From the NCBI GenBank assembly GCA_000242815.2, contig AHHB01000040.1:1-64000 (forward strand): a stretch of 64,000 nucleotides of DNA. The letters run 5' to 3'. The notes under the pieces were generated by a model. It saw only the letters and a list, made by a program, of their open reading frames with translations, did no database searches and had not been told where the DNA came from. This DNA comes from Janthinobacterium lividum PAMC 25724 (GTDB lineage Bacteria; Pseudomonadota; Gammaproteobacteria; Burkholderiales; Burkholderiaceae_D). Every line of letters starts with the position of its first letter. Within the stretch, counting starts at the first letter, position 1. Below are positions 58,338 to 64,000 of the stretch, in pieces. Position numbers and translations under genes: made by a program.

Positions 58338-58865
58338 ATGATCACGCCAGAGGACAGTCGACAGCTGCAAGCGTGCCTGCCCAGCCTGCGCCGCTATGCG
58401 CGCGCGCTGGTGGGCGCCCTGCACGGGGACGACCTGGTGCAGGACACCGTGGAGCGTGCCTGGCGCAGGCTGGATCAATGGCAGCGCGGCGGTGAGATGC
58501 GGCCCTGGCTGTTTTCTATCATGCACAACCTGCACGTCGATCAATTACGCCGCCCCGGCCTGTCCCTGGAGGAGCTCGACGACGACAGCGTGCTGCCCGC
58601 ACCGGAACGCGCGCCGGGGCAAGCGATCGCCATCGGTGAAATGGATGCGGCGCTGGCCAGCTTGCCGCTGGGACAGCGCGAAGTCATCCTGCTCGTCGCG
58701 CTCGAGCAGATGGCGTACGAACAGGTGGCGGCCACTCTGGACATCCCCGTCGGCACTGTCATGTCGCGCCTGTCACGCGGACGCGACAAACTGCGCACCC
58801 TGCTCGATGGCCGCCCTGCTGGCAGCCAGGGCAGCGGCCCACCCACCCTGAAAGTCGTGAAATGA
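58338..58865 (+). CDS. ECF-type RNA polymerase sigma factor
   Basis: This 175-residue sigma factor has region 2 (ALVGALHGDDLVQDTVERAW and RPWLFSIMHNLHVDQLR) and region 4 (LPLGQREVILLVALEQMAYE, QVAATLDIPVGTVMSRLSRG), the two ECF domains. It overlaps the downstream anti-sigma gene by 4 bases (ATGA). The C-terminal tail (GRPAGSQGSGPPTLKVVK) is Gly/Pro-rich. It may control this small cluster and the secreted protein. Confidence 0.9.
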   Translation: MITPEDSRQLQACLPSLRRYARALVGALHGDDLVQDTVERAWRRLDQWQRGGEMRPWLFSIMHNLHVDQLRRPGLSLEELDDDSVLPAPERAPGQAIAIGEMDAALASLPLGQREVILLVALEQMAYEQVAATLDIPVGTVMSRLSRGRDKLRTLLDGRPAGSQGSGPPTLKVVK

Positions 58866-59662
58866 CAACGCCAGCCATCAGCGAAGCGCAATTGCATGCC
58901 GCGGCCGACGGCATCCTGCCCGAGGAGCAGCACGCGGCCATCGACGCCCACCTGCGCGCGCACCCGCAAGACGCCGCCAGGGTGGCTGCCTGGCGCGAGC
59001 AGAACCGGCAATTGCGTGCCCTGTTCGATCCGCTGCAGCAGGAAGCGCTGCCACGGGCGCTACTGCAGGCTGCTGCCCCGCCGGCAGCCAATTACGTCCG
59101 GCACCACCGCGCCATGCAGGCGGCAGCGGCTGTCGTGCTGGTGTTCGCCGGCGCCATGAGCGGCTGGCTGCTGCGCGGCGATGCCGGCGCCGCCGCTGAC
59201 ATGCAGGCCGCCAGCGCCAGCCCCCTGGCCCTGGCGCGTAGCGCCGCCATCGCCCATGCCGTCTACACGCCCGAAGTTCGCCACCCGGTGGAAGTGGGCG
59301 TGGAACAAGAGGCGCACCTGGTGCAATGGCTATCGAAACGCCTGGGTAGCACCTTGCAGCCACCCGTGCTGTCGACGCTCGGCTATCACCTGATCGGCGG
59401 GCGCCTGCTGCCCGGCGACGGCGATGGTCCCGTGGCACAATTCATGTACGAAGAAAGCACTGGCAAGCGCCTGACCCTGTACGTGGCCAAGGAACGGGCC
59501 GGCAGACGCGAAACGGCCTTCCGCTATACGCAGGAGCAGGAACTGGGCGTGTTTTACTGGATCGATGGCCAGATGGGCTACGCTCTCTCGGCCAGGCTGC
59601 CAAAAACCGAGTTGGGCAAGATCGCCGGCGCCGTATATGCGCAGCTCGAAACGCAGCGCTGA
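58862..59662 (+). CDS. Membrane anti-sigma factor (cysteine-free)
   Basis: This 266-residue protein would hold the neighbouring ECF sigma factor at the membrane. The N-terminal part (ISEAQLHAAADGILPEEQHA) is of the anti-sigma type, followed by one membrane helix (AAAAVVLVFAGAMSGWLLRG, about 82-104) and a periplasmic domain. No cysteine is present, so it lacks the zinc HxxxCxxC motif and probably senses something other than thiol oxidation. It overlaps the sigma gene as ATGA. Confidence 0.85.
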   Translation: MTTPAISEAQLHAAADGILPEEQHAAIDAHLRAHPQDAARVAAWREQNRQLRALFDPLQQEALPRALLQAAAPPAANYVRHHRAMQAAAAVVLVFAGAMSGWLLRGDAGAAADMQAASASPLALARSAAIAHAVYTPEVRHPVEVGVEQEAHLVQWLSKRLGSTLQPPVLSTLGYHLIGGRLLPGDGDGPVAQFMYEESTGKRLTLYVAKERAGRRETAFRYTQEQELGVFYWIDGQMGYALSARLPKTELGKIAGAVYAQLETQR

Positions 59663-59849
59663 ACTACGCCTAAGCGCTATTGCAGCCGCTAAAAACAGCA
59701 GCAAGCCAGGAGCCGATAGGCACGGCAAGCCTTGCGCTGCAGCACATGGCAGCTGGTGCTACCATCGCACGCTGATGCACTGATGCGCTGATCCGTCTGC
59801 CGGACGACCGTCACGCTTGCCCAAACCATCCCCACCCCGAGGAATACAC

Positions 59850-60326
59850 ATGACGACCCTGAGCATCAATGGCAAGCAGCACGCGCTTGCCCTGCCTGAA
59901 GATACGCCCCTGCTGTGGGCCCTGCGCGACGAACTGGGCATGACCGGTACCAAATTCGGCTGCGGCATGGCCCTGTGCGGCGCCTGCACCGTGCACCTCG
60001 ATGGCGAGGCTATCCGCTCCTGCGTGACGCCGATATCGGCCGCCGCCGGCAAGAACATCACCACCATCGAAGCGGTGGGCGAAGACAAGGTTGGCCTTGC
60101 ACTACAGCATGCCTGGCAAGAACACGGCGTGCCACAATGCGGCTATTGCCAAGCCGGCCAGATCATGTCGGCCACGGCCCTGCTGCACAAGACGCCAGCA
60201 CCGAACGACCGGCAAATACGCGAAGCGATGAGCGGCAATATCTGCCGCTGCGGCACCTACACGCGCATTCACGCGGCCATCAAGCATGCCGCAGCGGCCA
60301 TCAACGCAAAAGGAGCGGCCAAATGA
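59850..60326 (+). CDS. iorA: [2Fe-2S] subunit of a molybdenum hydroxylase (isoquinoline 1-oxidoreductase alpha type)
   Basis: This 158-residue subunit carries two [2Fe-2S] clusters and passes electrons from the molybdenum site. The plant-type cluster ligands are in [18 protein letters not shown], and the second cluster is in [11 protein letters not shown] and [12 protein letters not shown]. The start ATG 59850 has GAGG 7 bases upstream. It overlaps the large subunit gene by 4 bases. It is called iorA by family likeness; the substrate is unknown. Confidence 0.88.
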   Translation: MTTLSINGKQHALALPEDTPLLWALRDELGMTGTKFGCGMALCGACTVHLDGEAIRSCVTPISAAAGKNITTIEAVGEDKVGLALQHAWQEHGVPQCGYCQAGQIMSATALLHKTPAPNDRQIREAMSGNICRCGTYTRIHAAIKHAAAAINAKGAAK

Positions 60327-62632
60327 GCATCCCTGAAAACAACCGTGCCCCCGCCTCGCCTGCACGGCGCAACTGGCTCAAGGCGGCCGGCGCGCTGGCC
60401 GGTTTGAGCCTGGTGGCCGGCCCCTCCGGCCTGGTGATGGCGGCCGACGCCGTCAAATATGGCGGCGACAAGATGGCCGGCGGCGTGGTCGACGATACCC
60501 TGGTATTTCTGTCGATCAGTGCCGACGGCATCGTCACCATCGTGGCGCACCGCTCCGAAATGGGCCAGGGCATCCGCACCAGCTTGCCCATGGTGGCGGC
60601 CGACGAACTGGGCGCCGACTGGGCACAGGTACGCGTGCAGCAGGCGCCCGCCGACGAAGCGCGCTACGGCAGCCAGGACACGGACGGTTCGCGCAGCATG
60701 CGCCACTCGTTCCGTGCCATGCGCCACGTGGGCGCCACGGCGCGCCTGATGCTGGAAACAGCTGCCGCCGCGCGCTGGGACGTGCCAGTGACGCAAGTCA
60801 AGGCCGTCAACCATACCGTCGTGCATGCGGCCAGCGGGCGCTCACTGTCGTTCGGCGCCCTGGCAGAACAAGCGGCCAAACTGCCGGTGCCGCCGCGCGC
60901 GCGCATCAGCCTGAAAACAGCCGGCGAACTGCGCTATATCGGGCAAACCAGCACGCGCGGCATTGACCTGCACGATATCGTCACCGGCAACACCCACTTC
61001 GGCATCGACACGCGCCTTGATGGCATGGCGTATGCCGTCATCGCCCGTCCGCCCGTCTTTGGCGGCAAGCTGAAAAGCGTGGACAAAACGGCAGCCCTGA
61101 AGGTGCCTGGCGTGCTGCGCATCGTCGAACTGGCGGGCAGTCCACCACCAGCCATGTTCAATCCGCTCGGTGGCGTAGCCGTTATCGCCAGCAATACCTG
61201 GGCCGCCATCAAGGGCCGCGAAGCGCTGCTGCTGGAGTGGGAAGACGGCCCGAACGGCACCTACGATTCAAAGGCTTTCCGCAAGACGCTGGAAGCGGCC
61301 GTGCGCCAGCCGGCCAAGCCGGCGCGCGACCAGGGCCAGACGGTGGCCACTCTGGCCGCCACTGCCGCCACGCGCAAACTCAGTGCCGAATATTATCTGC
61401 CCCACCTGGCGCACGCCACCATGGAGCCGCCCGCCGCCACCGTGCGCATCGTCGATGGCAAGGCCGAAGTGTGGGCCTGCGTGCAAGCGCCGCAGGCGAC
61501 GCGCAGCAACGTGGCCACGGCACTGGGTCTGGCGTATGACGACGTGACCGTCCACGTGACCCTGCTGGGCGGCGGTTTCGGGCGCAAATCAAAACCCGAT
61601 TTCGCCGTCGAGGCGGCGCTGCTGTGCAAGGCCATGGATGGCGCGCCCGTCAAGCTGACGTGGACGCGCGACGACGACCTGCAGCATGACTATCTGCACA
61701 CGGTGTCGGTCGAACGGCTGGAAGCGTCGCTCGACGCAAAAGGCATGCCGACGGCCTGGCTGCACCGCACGGCCGCACCCACCATCGCCTCGACCTTTGC
61801 CGCCGGTGCGAACCAGCAGGCGCCGTTCGAGCTGGGCATGTCGGCCATCAACGTGCCATTCGCCATTGCAAACATCCGCGTCGAAGTACCCGAAGTGCCG
61901 GCCCACACGCGCATCGGCTGGTTCCGTTCCGTCTCGAATATTCCGCACGCATTCGCCATACAGTCGTTCACGGCCGAACTGGCGCACGCGGCAAAGAAGG
62001 ACCACCGCGACTACCTGCTGGCGCTGCTCGGCCCGGCGCGCAAGATCAACCCGGCCGACCTGTCCGATGGCTGGAACTATGGCGAAGATCCGGCCAAGTA
62101 CCCGGTCGACATCGGTCGCATGCGCCACGTGATCGAGCTGGCGACAGCCAAGGCAGGCTGGGGCCGCAAATTGCCCAAGGGCCGGGGGCTGGGGCTGGCC
62201 GTGTCTTACAGCTTTGTCACCTATGTGGCGGCCGTGATCGAGGTGGAGATCAATGCGGCCGGTGAAGTCATCGTGCCCAGGGTCGATATCGCCATGGATT
62301 GTGGCCCGCAGATCAACCCGGACCGCGTGCGTTCGCAGATCGAAGGCGCGTGCATCATGGGCCTGTCCCTGGCCATGAGCGGCGAAATCAGCTTCAAGAA
62401 TGGCCGGGTCGAGCAAAGCAATTTCCACGACTACAGCGTGCTGCGCGCCGCCGATGCGCCGCACGTGATCCATACGCACCTGGTGCCCGGCACCCTCGAT
62501 ATGGAACTGGGTGGCGTGGGCGAACCGGCCACGCCGCCTATCGCGCCGGCCCTGTGCAACGCCATCTTCGCAGCCACGGGCAAACGCATCCGCGCCCTGC
62601 CCGTGGGCATGCAACTGGCGAAGAAAACCTAA
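60323..62632 (+). CDS. iorB: Molybdopterin-binding subunit of a molybdenum hydroxylase (isoquinoline 1-oxidoreductase beta type)
   Basis: This 769-residue subunit has a twin-arginine-like signal ([20 protein letters not shown]), so the enzyme is probably periplasmic. The molybdenum-binding blocks are [40 protein letters not shown] and [20 protein letters not shown]. The catalytic Glu is expected in the last. It overlaps the small subunit as ATGA. The family includes isoquinoline, aldehyde and nicotinate-type hydroxylases; the substrate cannot be read. Confidence 0.9.
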   Translation: MSIPENNRAPASPARRNWLKAAGALAGLSLVAGPSGLVMAADAVKYGGDKMAGGVVDDTLVFLSISADGIVTIVAHRSEMGQGIRTSLPMVAADELGADWAQVRVQQAPADEARYGSQDTDGSRSMRHSFRAMRHVGATARLMLETAAAARWDVPVTQVKAVNHTVVHAASGRSLSFGALAEQAAKLPVPPRARISLKTAGELRYIGQTSTRGIDLHDIVTGNTHFGIDTRLDGMAYAVIARPPVFGGKLKSVDKTAALKVPGVLRIVELAGSPPPAMFNPLGGVAVIASNTWAAIKGREALLLEWEDGPNGTYDSKAFRKTLEAAVRQPAKPARDQGQTVATLAATAATRKLSAEYYLPHLAHATMEPPAATVRIVDGKAEVWACVQAPQATRSNVATALGLAYDDVTVHVTLLGGGFGRKSKPDFAVEAALLCKAMDGAPVKLTWTRDDDLQHDYLHTVSVERLEASLDAKGMPTAWLHRTAAPTIASTFAAGANQQAPFELGMSAINVPFAIANIRVEVPEVPAHTRIGWFRSVSNIPHAFAIQSFTAELAHAAKKDHRDYLLALLGPARKINPADLSDGWNYGEDPAKYPVDIGRMRHVIELATAKAGWGRKLPKGRGLGLAVSYSFVTYVAAVIEVEINAAGEVIVPRVDIAMDCGPQINPDRVRSQIEGACIMGLSLAMSGEISFKNGRVEQSNFHDYSVLRAADAPHVIHTHLVPGTLDMELGGVGEPATPPIAPALCNAIFAATGKRIRALPVGMQLAKKT

Positions 62633-62757
62633 CAGTGCCGCGCGGCAGGCAGCTGCAGCGCGGCGGCGGCTACCACGGCGGCGCTGGTGGCCGCCGGTGC
62701 TGTATTTGCGCCAGGCACATCATTGCCAGGCAAGTCACTGAGTGGCAGCGCACAACG

Positions 62758-62793
62758 AAAAAACCGCTGATCCTCTTGCGAGAAATCAGCGGC
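62758..62793 (-). terminator. Terminator of the first initiator tRNA gene
   Basis: On the minus strand CCGCTGAT, a 13-base loop, and ATCAGCGG form an 8-bp stem followed by a run of Ts. It lies just 8 bases after the tRNA 3' end. Confidence 0.85.
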
Positions 62794-62800
62794 TTCGAAA

Positions 62801-62877
62801 TGGTTGCGGGGACAGGATTTGAACCTGTGACCTTCGGGTTATGAGCCCGACGAGCTGCCAGACTGCTCCACCCCGCA
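62801..62877 (-). tRNA. Initiator tRNA-Met (anticodon CAT), first copy
   Basis: The 77-base gene has anticodon CAT within CGGGCTCATAACCCG, whose three consecutive G:C pairs mark an initiator tRNA. The CCA end is encoded. Position 1 is T and position 72 A, so the usual C1-A72 mismatch of E. coli initiator tRNA is replaced by a weak U1:A72 pair. It is identical to the second copy at 63028-63104. Confidence 0.96.
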
Positions 62878-62882
62878 CTCGA

Positions 62883-62911
62883 ATTATATACCAGATTGTT
62901 GCGCGGCGTAA
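62883..62911 (-). promoter_or_regulatory. Promoter of the first initiator tRNA gene
   Basis: TATAAT (62883-62888 on the minus strand) lies 5 bases upstream of the tRNA 5' end with TTACGC 17 bases further upstream. The -10 match is perfect, the -35 match poor. Confidence 0.5.
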
Positions 62912-62982
62912 AGGGCAAGATTTGACAAATGATTCTACCCCCTCCTGCCCCGCGTCCCGCAGCTTACCCTTGGCCAGGAATG

Positions 62983-63019
62983 AAAAAAGCCGCGGATCTT
63001 TTGCAAGAATCAGCGGCTT
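62983..63019 (-). terminator. Terminator of the second initiator tRNA gene
   Basis: On the minus strand AAGCCGCTGAT and ATCCGCGGCTT pair with one mismatch around an 11-base loop and run into Ts. It lies 8 bases after the tRNA 3' end and is a diverged copy of the first terminator. Confidence 0.8.
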
Positions 63020-63027
63020 TCAGGTAT

Positions 63028-63104
63028 TGGTTGCGGGGACAGGATTTGAACCTGTGACCTTCGGGTTATGAGCCCGACGAGCTGCCAGACTGCTCCACCC
63101 CGCA
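63028..63104 (-). tRNA. Initiator tRNA-Met (anticodon CAT), second copy
   Basis: Same 77 bases as the first copy: anticodon CAT, three G:C pairs in the anticodon stem, encoded CCA, and U1:A72. Each copy has its own promoter and terminator, so this is a duplicated unit, not a shared operon. Confidence 0.96.
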
Positions 63105-63109
63105 GACGA

Positions 63110-63139
63110 ATTATAAGGGCAAACGGGCAGCTTAGGCAA
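63110..63139 (-). promoter_or_regulatory. Promoter of the second initiator tRNA gene
   Basis: TATAAT (63110-63115 on the minus strand) with TTGCCT 18 bases upstream lies 5 bases before the tRNA 5' end. Both hexamers are close to the sigma-70 consensus. Confidence 0.6.
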
Positions 63140-63324
63140 TAGCTATCTCAACTTAAACTGCAATAGAGCTATTTAATAAAAGTGTGTCAAAAAGTACGTA
63201 AAAAGGCGCGGCCAGTTGCCGCTTGCCATTGTGTCGGCCTGTCACGCCACGGCGCACGCAATAGGTGTACAGTAGGCGTTACACTATAGCCTTCCCCGAT
63301 GCCACCCCTATCCCAAGCCCGCCC

Positions 63325-63915
63325 ATGAAATTTTGCTCCGAATGCGCCCATCCTGTCAGCCTCTCCCTTCCGGAGGGCGACAACCGTCTGCGCTATGTCT
63401 GCGCCAACTGCGACGCCATCCATTACCAGAACCCGAAAATGGTGGTCGGCTCCATCCCCGTCTGGGAAGAGGATGGCCAGTTGCAGATCTTGCTGTGCAA
63501 GCGGGCCATCGAGCCGCGCCTGGGCTACTGGACCCTGCCGGCCGGCTTCATGGAAAACGACGAAACCACGTCCGACGCGGCCGAGCGCGAAACGGTGGAG
63601 GAAGCGGGCGCCAATATCGAGCTGGGCCCGCTGTTTTCGCTGCTCAACGTACAGCGCGTGCATCAGGTGCACCTGTTCTACCTGGCGCGCTTGCGCGACC
63701 TCGATTTCGCGCCGGGCATCGAAAGCCTGGAGGTGCAGCTATTTACGCAAGCGCAAATCCCCTGGGATGACCTGGCCTTCCCCACCATTCGCACCACGCT
63801 GGAACTGTTCTTTGCCGACCGCGTAAACATTCGCGAGGGCGGCAGCTACGGTTTCCATACGGGCGACATCACGCGCCCGATGCCGCGCCCGGATGCAGAG
63901 CAAGCTCCCGAGTAA
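63325..63915 (+). CDS. Nudix hydrolase with N-terminal zinc ribbon
   Basis: This 196-residue enzyme probably cleaves a nucleoside diphosphate compound, possibly NADH-type. The Nudix box is complete: GFMENDETTSDAAERETVEE followed by AG. An N-terminal zinc ribbon with two CxxC pairs (MKFCSECAHP and YVCANCDAIHYQNPKMVV) precedes it, as in NudC-like proteins. The start ATG 63325 begins directly with the zinc ribbon. Substrate uncertain. Confidence 0.88.
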   Translation: MKFCSECAHPVSLSLPEGDNRLRYVCANCDAIHYQNPKMVVGSIPVWEEDGQLQILLCKRAIEPRLGYWTLPAGFMENDETTSDAAERETVEEAGANIELGPLFSLLNVQRVHQVHLFYLARLRDLDFAPGIESLEVQLFTQAQIPWDDLAFPTIRTTLELFFADRVNIREGGSYGFHTGDITRPMPRPDAEQAPE

Positions 63916-63946
63916 GCCTACACCACCTGCCACCTTTGACCGCCGC

Positions 63947-64000
63947 ATGATTACCTGGCTAGACATCCACACACCGTTCCCCGACGTCTCGCGCGCCCTG
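63947..64000 (+). CDS. aat: Probable leucyl/phenylalanyl-tRNA-protein transferase (first 18 residues)
   Basis: Only MITWLDIHTPFPDVSRAL is inside the window. The W-L-x5-PFP-x3-x-AL pattern is that of betaproteobacterial Aat N-termini, which add Leu or Phe to N-degron proteins. The call is tentative; the gene runs off the edge. Confidence 0.5.
   Translation, partial: MITWLDIHTPFPDVSRAL

Overview
The window is ordinary chromosomal DNA of a high-GC, flagellated betaproteobacterium of the family Oxalobacteraceae, most likely Janthinobacterium, Duganella or a close relative. The evidence is the betaproteobacterial flagellar gene order with motC/motD beside fliA-flhG-flhF, the ribF-ileS-lspA-coaBC-dut block, a CqsA/LqsA-type alpha-hydroxyketone quorum-sensing cluster like the jqs cluster of Janthinobacterium sp. 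HH01, and the intergenic GGGGTCAGACCCC-type palindromes. I found no prophage, insertion sequence, CRISPR array, rRNA or plasmid gene. The assignment rests on reading the proteins, not on a database search.

Layout. 1-12953 is flagellar: flgE (cut by the window edge), flgD, flgC, flgB on the minus strand; flgA, flgM, flgN on the plus strand; then motD, motC, fliA, flhG, flhF, flhA, flhB on the minus strand, with a yciH-like SUI1 gene between. A consensus sigma-28 promoter precedes flgM. 13139-23377 holds housekeeping genes: a fumarylacetoacetase-family protein, rsuA, a small hypothetical gene, a pentanucleotide repeat array, sppA, a Rieske protein, a HAD phosphatase, rluC and, divergently, rne with a long leader and an intrinsic terminator. 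23471-27870 carries chrA, moaA and a fused mobA-moeA gene.

28016-34381 holds a hypothetical gene, then rmuC, a truncated haemoglobin and the autoinducer synthase gene jqsA in one minus-strand run, divergent from the sensor kinase/response regulator pair jqsS-jqsR. An FNR-like palindrome lies in the divergent promoter region, which suggests (inference) that quorum sensing here is tied to oxygen. Next come an FtsX-type permease, an adenosine/adenine deaminase, the prkA-yeaH-spoVR stress operon, tonB-exbB-exbD-exbD, a TPR protein, and ribF-ileS-lspA-coaBC-dut followed by a lipoprotein of the M48 peptidase family whose zinc motif is broken.

55647-64000 contains a 46-residue membrane protein, an XdhC-like molybdoenzyme maturation factor, alkA, a secreted PF03640-type protein with an ECF sigma/anti-sigma pair, a two-subunit molybdenum hydroxylase of the isoquinoline-1-oxidoreductase type, two identical initiator tRNA genes each with its own promoter and terminator, a Nudix hydrolase and the start of a probable aat gene. 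The molybdopterin genes (moaA, mobA-moeA), xdhC and the hydroxylase would serve the same cofactor pathway.

The most unusual non-coding signal is a family of about 98-bp interspersed repeats with a conserved hairpin, found three times at 3' ends of genes (14230-14349, 47908-47960, 55543-55640).
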